Of a stretch of 64,000 nt of DNA, positions 1 through 10,200 are shown in pieces. The notes under the pieces are model-generated. The model was given only the letters and a program-made list of their open reading frames with translations, did not search any database and was not told the DNA's origin. Position 1 is the first letter of the stretch, and each line of letters starts with the position of its first letter. A program made the translations under genes and the position numbers. Source of the DNA: Cellulomonas xylanilytica (GTDB taxonomy: Bacteria; Actinomycetota; Actinomycetes; Actinomycetales; Cellulomonadaceae); the NCBI RefSeq assembly GCF_007989805.1, contig NZ_BJUB01000015.1, positions 1 through 64,000 of the forward strand. The letters are read 5' to 3'.

Positions 1-33
1 CCGAGGGCTGAGGCCGAGCTCGGCTGAGACGAC

Positions 34-72
34 GAGAGCGCCCGTTCCCTCTCGCAGGGGACGGGCGCTCTC
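34..72. terminator. bidirectional hairpin terminator
   Basis: A perfect 12-bp inverted repeat (arms 34-45 and 61-72) encloses a 15-nt loop. It lies 9 nt past the stop codon of the minus-strand amidotransferase gene and could also end a plus-strand gene outside the window. No clear T tract follows, as is usual in high-GC actinobacteria. Confidence 0.75.
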
Positions 73-81
73 GTGCGTGGG

Positions 82-843
82 TCAGACGGCGACGGGCTCG
101 GGCTCGTCGGCCTTGGTGCGGACGTGGGCGGCGAACGACTCGGCCAGCGTGCGGCCGACGGTCTCGACGTCGTCCCGGCGGGCGGCGTAGGCGGCCAGCA
201 CGGCGTCGGTGTCGACGTCGTCGTGGCTGTCGGCCCAGCCGCGCAGGGTGTCCGCGCCGGCCTCGGGGTGGAACTGCACACCCCAGGCCGAGCCGATCCG
301 GAACGCCTGGTACGGGTACATGGCGGAGGAGGCCAGCCAGACCGCGCCGCGGGGCAGGTCGACGACGGCGTCCGCGTGCATGCTGGGCTGCGGGGTGCTG
401 TGCCGGCTGTCGGCGAGCGCAGCGACGGCACCGACGACGGCGTCGCCGGCGGCCTCGGGGCGCCAGCGCACGTCGATGATCCCCGACTCGCGCCCGGGAG
501 GGGCCGCGACCTGCACGCGGCCGCCGCGCGCTGCGGCGAGCAGCTGGGCACCGAGGCAGATGCCGAGCGTGGGGACGCCCTGGGCGCTCGCGTCGGCGAG
601 CAGGGCGCGCAGCTCCGGCAGCCACGGGGCTCCTGCGTCGTCGTAGGTCGACATGTGCCCGCCGAGGACGACGAGGCCGTCGCCGACCTCGCTCGCGACG
701 GGAACGCTCTCACCGGCGAACGCCGCGACGATGCGCAGCTCGACGTCGCCGAGCCACTCGCCGAAGCGGTCGAGGGGGACGTCGGGAGAGCTCTGGATGA
801 CGGTGACGACCGGGCGACGGTCGCCGTGCAGGGGGGTGGTCAC
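82..843 (-). CDS. class I glutamine amidotransferase (type 1 GATase)
   Basis: 253-residue protein made of one class-I glutamine amidotransferase domain, a cytoplasmic enzyme that would release ammonia from glutamine or hydrolyse a related gamma-glutamyl bond. The nucleophile elbow GICLGAQ puts the catalytic cysteine at about residue 96, and FHPE near residues 191-194 supplies the His and Glu of the triad. The family (GuaA-like stand-alone GATases) often has unknown acceptor partners; nothing next to it identifies a synthetase, so the substrate is open. Start is GTG at 843. It is transcribed divergently from the two-component system across about 190 bp, and a strong hairpin ends it at 34-72. 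Confidence 0.85.
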   Translation of the reverse strand: MTTPLHGDRRPVVTVIQSSPDVPLDRFGEWLGDVELRIVAAFAGESVPVASEVGDGLVVLGGHMSTYDDAGAPWLPELRALLADASAQGVPTLGICLGAQLLAAARGGRVQVAAPPGRESGIIDVRWRPEAAGDAVVGAVAALADSRHSTPQPSMHADAVVDLPRGAVWLASSAMYPYQAFRIGSAWGVQFHPEAGADTLRGWADSHDDVDTDAVLAAYAARRDDVETVGRTLAESFAAHVRTKADEPEPVAV

Positions 844-947
844 GCGCAGACGGTACCCCCGTCGGCACCCCGATCGACAGAGAATCGACGCCCCGTCTGT
901 CCGGTTGCAGGTCAGTCGTCCATATTTGCCGAGCGGATGAATCTGTT

Positions 948-959
948 ACGCGTGCGCGT
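948..959. promoter_or_regulatory. short palindrome in the divergent spacer
   Basis: ACGCG-TG-CGCGT is a perfect inverted repeat about 75 bp upstream of the response-regulator start, in the 190-bp spacer shared with the amidotransferase gene. It is a possible operator. Short GC palindromes also arise by chance at this base composition. Confidence 0.25.
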
Positions 960-1034
960 CATCACATCCGGGTGACGCTTTCCCGTTCGGTGTTCGTCCA
1001 GACAACTCCCAGGGATGCGGTCCACACTCGCACT

Positions 1035-1765
<731 letters not shown>

Positions 1766-1769
<4 letters not shown>

Positions 1770-3292
1770 CGGCTGACGTGCTCGTCGACGAGACCGCCGA
1801 GCAGTACGCGCCACCTGCCCCTCGTCGCCGGCTCGGCGCGCTGCGCGGCTGGTGGGCGGGCACGACGCTCGCCTCCCGGCTCGTCGGCATCGTCACCGTG
1901 CTGCTGGCCGTGGGTCTCGTCCTGGCGGGCGCCATCAGCGCCGCGCTGCTCGGGGGCACGCTGGTCGACCAGGTCGACAACAAGCTGCGGACAGAGGGCT
2001 CGGAGCTGGCCCAGAGCACCGTGCAGTCCCTCAGCCGCGGCTTCGGCGGCAGCATGACCCCCAGCGACTACTACGTGCGCGTCGAGGTCGGGAACGTCGA
2101 CAACGCGGACATCTCCCAGACCGCGGCCGCCCGGTACGGCACCCCCACCATCCCCGACCTGAGCACCGCGCAGCTCGAGGACGGCGAGGGCGAGCCGTTC
2201 ACCGTCGGCTCCACCCGTCCCGGGTCCACGTGGCGGGCCGTCGCGTACCCGATCTACACCGCCGACGGCACGCCGGCGGGCTCGATCGTGGTGGCGCTGC
2301 CGCTCGGGGACATCGAGCGCACCGTCCGGCACATGAGCCTCGTGCTCCTGCTGACGGGGCTGGGCATCGTCCTGCTCGGCGCCGCGGCGGGCACGTGGGC
2401 GGTCCACCGCTCCCTGCGGCCGCTGCGCGAGATCGAGACCACCGCCGCGGCCATCGCCGCCGGCGACCTGTCCCAGCGTGTTCCGGCCGCCGACGAGCAC
2501 ACCGAGGTCGGCCGGCTCAGCGCGGCGCTGAACGGGATGCTGGCGCAGATCGAGATGGCGTTCGGCGCACAGACGGCCTCCGAGGCCCGCATGCGCCGGT
2601 TCGTCGCCGACGCCTCGCACGAGCTCCGCACCCCGCTGGCGACGATCCGCGGCTACGGCGAGCTGTACCGCATGGGTGCGCTCACCACGACCGAGCAGGT
2701 CGACGACACCCTGCGCCGCATCGAGCAGTCCGCCACGCGCATGGGCGCGCTCGTCGAGGACCTGCTCGCGCTCGCCCGGCTCGACGAGGGTCGGCCGATG
2801 CGCACCGGTCCCGTCGACCTCACCGTGCTCGCCGCCGACGCGGTCAGCGACCTGCACGCCCTCGACCCCGCACGGGCCACGCGGCTGGTCCCGCTCGTCG
2901 AGGGCGCCGAGGGCGGTCCGTGCGTCGTCGTCGGCGAGGAGTCGCGCCTGCGCCAGGTGCTGGCCAACCTCGTCGGCAACGCCGTCCAGCACACGCCGCC
3001 GGGCACCCCCGTCGAGATCGCCGTCGGCCACCTGCCGTCCGGCGAGGGTGCGATCGAGGTGCGCGACCACGGCCCCGGCATCGACCCCGAGCACGCCGCG
3101 CGCGTGTTCGAGCGGTTCTACCGGGTCGACGCGAGCCGCGGTCGCGACTCGGGCGGGGCGGGCCTGGGCATGGCGATCGTCGCCGCGATCGTCGACGCGC
3201 ACGACGGTTCCGTGCGTCTCGCGCAGACACCCGGGGGCGGGACGACCGTCCGGATCACGCTCCCCGTTCCGGCCCACGACCCTCAGGTGTGA
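1766..3292 (+). CDS. sensor histidine kinase (HAMP-HisKA-HATPase)
   Basis: 508-residue membrane kinase, partner of the preceding regulator. TM helix 1 is about residues 36-63, followed by an extracytoplasmic sensor region of about 125 residues and TM helix 2 (about 190-213). A HAMP linker follows, then the H-box ASHELRTPLATIRG with phospho-accepting His285. The HATPase domain (about 385-505) has an N-box (NAVQH), DHGPG and GLGMAIV glycine boxes. All catalytic boxes look intact. The ligand of the periplasmic-side domain is unknown. Start is GTG, overlapping the regulator stop. Confidence 0.93.
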
Positions 3293-3335
3293 GGGCTAAC
3301 ATGACGGGTTCCTACCGTCGGAGTAAGGCTGATCC

Positions 3336-4100
3336 ATGGGCGTCCATGACGCACCGCAGTGGTTGTTGTCCGCATTCGTGCGCAGCGCCGTCGGGGCTGG
3401 CGCCACCGCGCCGACCGAGCAGATCCGCGACGCCGGCCAGGCGCTGGTGGACCGCTGGGGCTCGCCCGGACGCTCCTTCCACAACCTGAAGCACCTGGTC
3501 GACGTCCTCATCCGCGTCGACGAGCTGGTCGAGGAGACGCACCAGCCCGACGTCGTGCGGCTCGCGGCCTGGTACCACGGCGCGATCTTCGACGCCGCCG
3601 ACCGCAAGGCCTACGCCAACCGCGGCGGCGAGGACGAGATCGCCAGCGCGCGGCTCGCCTACGACGAGCTGATCGCGCTCGGCGTCCCGGAGGCCCGCGC
3701 CCAGCGGGTGCACGACCTCGTGGTCGCCCTCGTCCGGCACGCCCCCAACCCGTCGGACTTCGACTGCGCGGTCCTGTGCGACGCGGACCTCGCGATGCTC
3801 GCCACCGAGCCGCAGAAGTACAAGGCGTACGTGCAGGACATCCGCACCGAGTACTCGCACCTGCCGCTCGAGGACTACGTGCGCGCGCGCGTCCGCATCA
3901 TCCACAAGCTCCTCGCCCGGCCCTCGCTGTTCGTCAGCCCGCTCGGGTCGGCGTGGGAGGAGGCCGCCCGGCAGAACCTGTCCGGCGAGCTGCAGCGGCT
4001 GGAGAAGGAGCTGCGCGGGATCGACGCCGCCGCGGCGGAGGAGGCCGCCAGCACGACGCGTGGGGCCGACGCCGAGGGGTCGAACGCGGCTCGTACCTGA
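3336..4100 (+). CDS. HD-superfamily phosphohydrolase-like protein (HD doublet degraded to HG)
   Basis: 254 residues, similar over about residues 25-200 to the predicted metal-dependent HD phosphohydrolases related to COG4339: SFHNLKHLVDVL, then LAAWYHGAIFD, NRGGEDEIASA and CDADLAML. The first His and the later Asp are present. The eponymous HD doublet reads His-Gly, so metal coordination may differ or activity may be altered. The C-terminal 30 residues are Ala/Glu-rich and low complexity. It lies 43 bp downstream of the sensor kinase on the same strand and could be part of that transcript. The substrate is not predictable. Confidence 0.7.
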   Translation: MGVHDAPQWLLSAFVRSAVGAGATAPTEQIRDAGQALVDRWGSPGRSFHNLKHLVDVLIRVDELVEETHQPDVVRLAAWYHGAIFDAADRKAYANRGGEDEIASARLAYDELIALGVPEARAQRVHDLVVALVRHAPNPSDFDCAVLCDADLAMLATEPQKYKAYVQDIRTEYSHLPLEDYVRARVRIIHKLLARPSLFVSPLGSAWEEAARQNLSGELQRLEKELRGIDAAAAEEAASTTRGADAEGSNAART

Positions 4101-4110
4101 CGCGCCTGCG

Positions 4111-4126
4111 GTCGAGAGCGCTCGAC
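4111..4126 (+). terminator. short hairpin after the HD-like gene
   Basis: GTCGAG-AGCG-CTCGAC makes a 6-bp stem with a 4-nt loop, 10 nt after the stop codon of the preceding gene. It is short and lacks a U tract; it may be a weak terminator. Confidence 0.35.
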
Positions 4127-4199
4127 GGGCGGGCCCCGCGCAGCCTCAGTAGGCTGCCCGGCGCCGAGGTCCGCCGGACCTCCTCCGAAGGGATGTCCT

Positions 4200-4499
4200 A
4201 TGCGCCGCACCGTCGCCCGTGTCCTGACTGCCCTCCTGCTGGTCTCCGGCGTGGGGGTGGCCGCCGCGCCCGCCGCCCAGGCCGGTGGGTGCGACACGAG
4301 GTACTACTCGAACGGCTGGTCGCAGCGCTGCTGGGGCCTCCCCGGCTCGTACCGCATCACCGCGACCTGCCAGCCGTACGACCTCGCGCGCCGGTACGTG
4401 GTCGTGGGCGAGTGGCGCCGGTTCGGTGGCGACGGCTACTCGACGGCTCGGTGCAACCCGGGCGCCCAGTACGTCGAGGGCTCGCTCCAGTTCGGCTGA
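4200..4499 (+). CDS. small secreted four-cysteine protein
   Basis: 99 residues with a clear Sec signal peptide (MRRTVARVLTALLLV, cleavage probably after AAQA near residue 27). The mature part is about 72 residues, aromatic-rich, with four Cys (GGC, RCW, TCQ, RCN) that could form two disulfides outside the cell. The SD-like GAAGGGATG precedes the ATG. I recognise no family. It stands alone between two hairpins, with no obvious operon partner, so a role such as a small adhesin, inhibitor or bacteriocin-like peptide is pure speculation. Confidence 0.75.
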   Translation: MRRTVARVLTALLLVSGVGVAAAPAAQAGGCDTRYYSNGWSQRCWGLPGSYRITATCQPYDLARRYVVVGEWRRFGGDGYSTARCNPGAQYVEGSLQFG

Positions 4500-4550
4500 C
4501 CGCGCCGGGGTCCGTCCCCGCGACCTGCCCCGAGCCGCCCACAGCCCACC

Positions 4551-4582
4551 TGCGCCCCGGTCCGTCCCCGGACCGGGGCGCA
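4551..4582. terminator. strong hairpin terminator
   Basis: A perfect 13-bp inverted repeat (4551-4563 with 4570-4582) has a 6-nt loop. It sits 52 nt downstream of the small secreted protein gene and 83 nt before the WXG100 gene, separating the two. Confidence 0.8.
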
Positions 4583-4664
4583 GGCGCGTCGGAGGGCCAC
4601 CGCCGCTCGTAGCGTCCTCGGACACGAGCCGGGACCGCCCGGCCACCACCGACGGAGGTCCCCG

Positions 4665-4955
4665 ATGAGCAGGTACGAGGTCGACAGCGCGCAGGTCGCG
4701 ACGGCCGCGGCGAGCGTGCAGGTCCGCGCAGGAACGATCCGCAGCGAGGTCGCGGCGATGCACCGGCAGCTGGCCGAGCTGCAGGGGTCATGGCGCGGCG
4801 CGGCCGCCACGGCGTTCACCGGGGTGCTCGCCGACTGGACGGCCACGGAGACCCGGCTTGACGCGTCGCTGGAGCAGATCGTCGCCGCGATGCAGTCGGC
4901 GGCGCACACCTACGCCGAGGCCGAGACGCAGGCCTCTCGCCTGTTCACCGTGTAG
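4665..4955 (+). CDS. WXG100-family (ESAT-6-like) protein
   Basis: 96 residues, predicted helical hairpin of the ESX/type VII substrate family. The central turn carries W43-R44-G45 (GSWRGAAA), and the C-terminal helix has Y83-x3-E87, the YxxxD/E secretion signal. Length matches the 95-100-residue family norm. Such proteins normally leave the cell as dimers through an EccABCDE/MycP system. No such component and no second WXG100 gene lie in this window, so it is an orphan substrate here, possibly forming a homodimer. The ATG start is preceded by GGAGG. Confidence 0.88.
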   Translation: MSRYEVDSAQVATAAASVQVRAGTIRSEVAAMHRQLAELQGSWRGAAATAFTGVLADWTATETRLDASLEQIVAAMQSAAHTYAEAETQASRLFTV

Positions 4956-4985
4956 CCGGCGCGGCCCTGCGCCTACGCTCGGGCG

Positions 4986-5261
4986 GTGACCGTGCTCGTG
5001 GACCCTCCGATGTGGCCGAACCACGGCATGCTCTGGGGTCACCTGGTCAGCGACTCCTCGCTGGAGGAGCTGCACGCGTTCGCCACCCGGGCCGGCATCC
5101 CCCCGCGGGGGTTCGACCGGGACCACTACGACGTCCCCGACCAGCGGATCGACGAGCTGGTCGCGCTGGGGGCGGAGCTGGTGAGCGCCAAGGAGCTGAT
5201 CCGGCGGCTCCGCGCGTCCGGGCTCCGGGTGCCGGCGCGCGACCGCGAGCGACGTCGGTAG
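4986..5261 (+). CDS. DUF4031 domain protein
   Basis: 91 residues, GTG start, matching the small DUF4031 family over nearly its full length. Recognisable features are MTVLVDPPMWPNHGMLWGHL, SSLEELHAFA, GIPPRGFDRDHYDVP and an Arg-rich tail. The family has conserved His, Trp and Asp residues but no assigned function. It starts 30 nt after the WXG100 gene, so the two may share a transcript, although the families are not known to work together. Confidence 0.8.
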   Translation: MTVLVDPPMWPNHGMLWGHLVSDSSLEELHAFATRAGIPPRGFDRDHYDVPDQRIDELVALGAELVSAKELIRRLRASGLRVPARDRERRR

Positions 5262-5318
5262 CCGACGGGCGATCGCGGTGTCGGGTCGCCGGACCTCGGT
5301 GGTCGTGGCGGTCGGGGG

Positions 5319-7214
5319 TCAGAGGCCCCGGCGGAGGGCCTCCACCCAGCCGCCGGTCGCCGTGATGTCCGCGCCGGCAGCGCCGGACTCGGCCGTGCAG
5401 CCGAAGCCGACCACCCAGGTACCGTCCTCCAGCTCCACCTGCCCGAGCGACATCGGGGACGGCAGCCCCGCGAGCATCCGGCCGAGCGCACCGGGCGAGA
5501 GCCGCCAGACCTCCCCCACGATCGGCGCGCCCGCCCCCGACCCTGCCCGCACCAGGCCCGGCTTGCGGGGCTGGGTGTCGAGCGCGACCAGGCGGTAGGC
5601 GTCGGACGTGCGGACGGTCCGGCGGAACCGGGCACCGAGCGCGGTCAGCTCGCGGTTCAGCGGCTGGCCACGCAGGTGGGCCCCGACGACGAGGACGTCG
5701 ACCCCGGCCTCGACGAGCAGGTGGTCAGAGGGCTCGTCGTCGGCGTCGCCGGGTGCGTGCGCCAGGAGGCGGGCCGCCAGGTCCAGGGCCAGCTGGTCGT
5801 CGAAGGCGCGGGACAGCACCGTGACGCCGAAGGGACCGCCGTCCGCCTCTCCGGAGGGGATCGCGACGGCAGCCATGTCGAGGAGGTTGACGAAGTTCGT
5901 GTACGTGCCCAGACGGCGGTTGATCGCCACCGGGTCGGCCTGCACCGCGGCGATCGTCGGGTGCTCGGTCGTGGTCGGCAGCAGGAGCAGGTCGCAGCCG
6001 TCCAGGACCGCGGCTGCCTCCACCTTCGCGGTGGCGAGCCGGGCGCGGTCGGCGACGTAGGCGTGCGCCGGGGTGTCGCGGCCGGCCAGGATGATCGAGC
6101 GCACGGTGGGGTCCGCGTCGGGTGCGTCGGTGAGGAACGCGCCGACCGCCTCGTACCGCTCGGCGACGATCGCGCCGTCGTACAGCAGCCGCGCGGCCGA
6201 CAGCATCCCGGAGATGTCGACCGTCCTGACCTGTGCGCCGACCGCACGGACGGCGTCGACCGACGCGCGGAAGGCCGCACGCCAGCCGGGCGACAGCGGT
6301 GCGAGGTCCTCGTCGCGCGGCACGGCGACGACCGCGGCGGACGGCAGACCGAGGCGCACGTCGGCGGGCCAGGGCCGCCGTGCGGGGTCGGACGGGTCCG
6401 CACCGACCATGGTGCGGGTGGCCACGACACCGAGGTCGAGGTCCCGCGTGAACGTGGTCACGACGTCGTAGTTGCGGCAGGCGGGGACGACCCCGGTGGT
6501 CGGGACGAGGCCGAGGGTGGTCTTGATGCCGACGAGCGCACCGAACGCCGCGGGGACGCGCCCGGACCCGGCCGTGTCGGTGCCGATCCCGATGTCCGCG
6601 ATGCCGAGCGCCACGGCGACGGCGGACCCGGAGCTCGACCCGCCCGAGACGCGGTCCGGGAGCGTGGCGTGCCGGACGGCGCCGAACGGGCTGCGGACAC
6701 CGACGAGCCCCGTCGCGAACTGGTCGAGGTTGGTCTTGCCGAGGACGACCGCACCGGCGTCGAGCAGCGCCTGGACGGCGGGCGCGCTCGTCCGGGCCGG
6801 ACCTGGCCGGCCCGCGGGGTCGGTCGCGAACGACGGGCACGCGGCCGTCGTCGGCAGCCCGGCGACGTCGACGTTGTCCTTGACGGCGAGCGTGCGCCCG
6901 GCGAGCGGCAGCACCGCGCCGGCGGCCAGCCGTGCGTCGACCTCTCGCGCCGCGGCGATCGCGGCCGCCTCGGGCAGCAGGGTGATCCACACCTCGGGCC
7001 GGTCGACCTCGGCGATCCGCGCGTACGCGCGCCGGACGCGGGCCTCGGCCACGCCGGTGACGGGGGCGGCGGCGCTCCCGTCCGTCAGCGCGGTCAGGTC
7101 CGCCGGCGCCGTCTCTGGCGCCCGCACGGGCATCGCTTCCGTCCCCATCACACCGTCCCGCACCCCGCTGGTCTCCTCGTCCGTCGTCATGCCGTCCATC
7201 GTCGTGCGCGTCAC
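5319..7214 (-). CDS. atzF: allophanate hydrolase
   Basis: 631 residues. Hydrolyses allophanate (urea-1-carboxylate) to ammonia and CO2, the second step of the ATP-dependent urea amidolyase pathway. The amidase-signature domain (about residues 60-490) has Lys112 in VKDNVD, the GGSSSGS loop (cis-Ser about 193) and nucleophile Ser217 in DTAGSGR. The C-terminal domain (about 510-631) matches the extra domain of AtzF/DUR1 enzymes. The annotated GTG overlaps the stop of urea carboxylase by 4 bases (GTGA); in-frame ATGs follow about 5-9 codons later. Co-translation with the carboxylase and proximity of a urea ABC importer support the assignment. Confidence 0.93.
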   Translation of the reverse strand: MTRTTMDGMTTDEETSGVRDGVMGTEAMPVRAPETAPADLTALTDGSAAAPVTGVAEARVRRAYARIAEVDRPEVWITLLPEAAAIAAAREVDARLAAGAVLPLAGRTLAVKDNVDVAGLPTTAACPSFATDPAGRPGPARTSAPAVQALLDAGAVVLGKTNLDQFATGLVGVRSPFGAVRHATLPDRVSGGSSSGSAVAVALGIADIGIGTDTAGSGRVPAAFGALVGIKTTLGLVPTTGVVPACRNYDVVTTFTRDLDLGVVATRTMVGADPSDPARRPWPADVRLGLPSAAVVAVPRDEDLAPLSPGWRAAFRASVDAVRAVGAQVRTVDISGMLSAARLLYDGAIVAERYEAVGAFLTDAPDADPTVRSIILAGRDTPAHAYVADRARLATAKVEAAAVLDGCDLLLLPTTTEHPTIAAVQADPVAINRRLGTYTNFVNLLDMAAVAIPSGEADGGPFGVTVLSRAFDDQLALDLAARLLAHAPGDADDEPSDHLLVEAGVDVLVVGAHLRGQPLNRELTALGARFRRTVRTSDAYRLVALDTQPRKPGLVRAGSGAGAPIVGEVWRLSPGALGRMLAGLPSPMSLGQVELEDGTWVVGFGCTAESGAAGADITATGGWVEALRRGL

Positions 7215-10200
7215 GCGCCCACCGCCAAGATCGCCAGCGGCGCGCCGGGTGCCACGTGCTGCCCGGGTTCGACGAGGACCTTCAGGACGGTCCCGTCGGC
7301 GGGTGCCGCGACGCCCAGCTCCAGCTTCATGGCCTCCAGCGCGATCAGCAGATCACCTTCCCGCACCTGCTCACCGGCCTGCGCCTCGATCCGCCAGACG
7401 CTGCCGACCATCGGCGCCTCGACCAGGACGCACCCGTCGAGCAGCTCGATCTCCCCCGGCCCGGAGGCGAGGTCGCCGGAGTGGCCGAGTTCCTCCTCGG
7501 CGGTGGCGAACTCGCCGGCGAGCTCCCACGCGGCGCGCTCGTCGGCGAACGCAGCGGCCTGCCGTGCCTGGAACTCGGCGATGTCGTCGGCGTGCTCGGC
7601 GAGCATGGCCAGGTGCTCGCGGTAGGAGAACGTGCCGTGCTCGACCTCGACGTCGAGGCGCCCGGACGCGAACGCGTCGCGCTGCGCGAGCAGCTCGTCG
7701 GCCGCGACCGGGTGCCAGACCACGCGGTCGAAGAAGCGGAGCAGCCACGGCTTGCCGGGCTCGAACACCCCGCGCTGCCGGTGCCCCGACCAGATGGGCA
7801 CGGTGCGGCCGACCAGCTGGTACCCGCCGGGCGAGTCCATGCCGTAGACGCACAGGTACTGGCCGCCGAGGCCGACGGTGTCCGCGGCGGTCCAGGTGCG
7901 GGCGGGGTTGTACTTGGTGGTCATGAGGCGGTGCCGGGGGTCGAGCGGGACGGCCAGCGGGGCGCCGAGGTAGACGTCGCCGAGGCCGAGGACGAGGTAC
8001 TCGGCGGCCATCATCGTGTCGAACACGTCGTCGGTGGACGGCAGGCCGTTGATGCGCCGGACGAACTCGATGTTCGACGGCAGCCAGGGGGCGTCCGGCC
8101 GGACGCCGGCCTGGTAACGCGCGACGGCCTCGGCGATCACGGGGTCGTCGAAGGACAGCGGCAGGTGGATGCGCCGGCTGGGGACGACGAGGTCCTCGGT
8201 CGCGGGCAGCGAGTGCTCCAGGGCGACCAGGACGTCGACCAGGGCGCGCACCGAGATCACCGACGGGTCGACATGCACGTGCAGGCTGCGGACGCCCGGC
8301 GTGATGTCGATGACGCCCGGCGTGCCCGTGAGCGCCTCGCCGAGCGCGTGCACCCGCATGCGCAGCCCGAGGTCGAGCACCATCGGGCCGTACTCGACGA
8401 GCACGTTGTCGTCGCCGCCGCGCAGGTAGACGACGTCGGGATCACCGGTGATCCGCGCCAGCACGCCGTCGTCCCCGTCGGGACCGGTCAGCACGTCGGG
8501 TCCCAGGTGCGCGGACGCGCGCAGGGCGTCGTCGGTGCGCAGGGCGTCCGCGGTGGCGTCGGGCACGGGCACGAGCCGGACGGTGTCGCCGGGCCGGATC
8601 TGGCCCATCTTCCAGCGGTGGCCGACCACGACGGTCAGCGGGCAGGCGAACCCGCCGAGGCTGGGCCCGTCGGGACCGAGCAGGATCGGGGTGTCGCCCG
8701 AGACGTTCAGCGCACCGACCGAGTACGGGTTGTCGTGCAGGTTCGACGGGTGCAGGCCCGCCTCGCCGCCGTCGGGCCGCGCCCACTGGGGCTTGGGCCC
8801 GGTGAGCCGGATGCCGGTGCGGTTGGCGTGCGTCTGCACCTGCCAGGTGGCGGCGTAGAACATCTCCATGTCCGCAGCCGTGAAGTACGAGGGCGCCGGC
8901 TGCGGTCCCTCCTGGACCGCGACCTCCCACTCGTGCACCAGCTGCGGCCGGACGTCCTCCGGCACGCCGACGGGCGGCGGGCCGAGCGGGACACCGGGCA
9001 CGAGGGTGTCGCCGACGACGAGCGCGCGGCCGGTGTACCCGCCGAAGCCGCCCATCGAGAAGGTCGAGGCGGAGCCGAGGTACAACGGGACGTCCAGCCC
9101 GCCGCGCAGCAGGACGTAGGTGCGCAGGCCGGCGTCGTGCGGCGCGCCGACGTCGAGGATGCCTCCGGCGGGCACGGTCACCGGCTCCCACTGCGGCACG
9201 GGCGACCCGTCGACGGTGACCGGCGCGGACGCACCCGTCACGCAGACCACCGTCTCGTGGCTGAACCGCAGCCGCGGTCCGGTCAGCGTGCACTCCAGCC
9301 CGGCCGCGCCCTCGGCGTTGCCCAGCGCGCGGTTGCCCAGCCGGAAGGAGAGGTCGTCCATCGGCCCCGACGGCGAGATGCCGACGTCCCAGAAGCCGAG
9401 CCGACCCGGCCAGTCCTGCACGGTCGTCATCACGCCGGGGCGGACGACGTCGATGTACGGCTCGTCGTCGGTGACGCCCGCCAGGGTGCCGGTCGTGTGC
9501 GTGCCGGCGAGGACGTCGGGCAGCGCGACGGCCTCGCGCAGGAGCGGGAGGTTCGTCTGCACCCCGGTGAACCGGGTGGCCGCGAGCGCACGCCGCGACG
9601 CCGCGAACGCCTCGGTGCGACCCGGTGCGTGCACGATCACCTTGGCGAGCATCGGGTCGTAGTGGCTGGTCACCTCCTGCCCGGTCTCCGCCCAGGCGTC
9701 GACCCGGACCGTCGGGTCGTCGGGGTAGACCACCTCGGTGAGCAGGCCGGCGCTGGGCTGGTAGTCCTTGCGCGGATCCTCCGCGTACACGCGGACCTCG
9801 ACGGCGTGCCCCTCGATAGCCGGGCCCTCGTCGGGCACGTCGTCCAGGAACGACGCGTCGCCCTGGGCCAGCTGCAGCATCCACGCCACCAGGTCGACGC
9901 GCGTCACGGCCTCGGTCACCGGGTGCTCGACCTGCAGCCGGGTGTTGACCTCGAGGAACGACGCCTCGCCGCGGTCGACGTCGTAGACGTACTCGACCGT
10001 CCCCGCGGACCGGTAGGACACGGACGCGGTGAGCGCCCGGGCGGACTCGTGCAGCATCGCGCGGACGTCGTCGGGCAGGGCGGGCGCCGGGGCCTCCTCG
10101 ACGACCTTCTGGTTGCGCCGCTGCAGCGAGCAGTCGCGGCCCCCGAGGCTCACCACGCGGCCGGCGCCGTCGCCGAACACCTGCACCTCCAGGTGCCGGG

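Noticed and set aside
5262..5318. Terminator between DUF4031 and allophanate hydrolase genes
   Set aside because: No stem longer than a few base pairs could be drawn in this 57-bp convergent gap.
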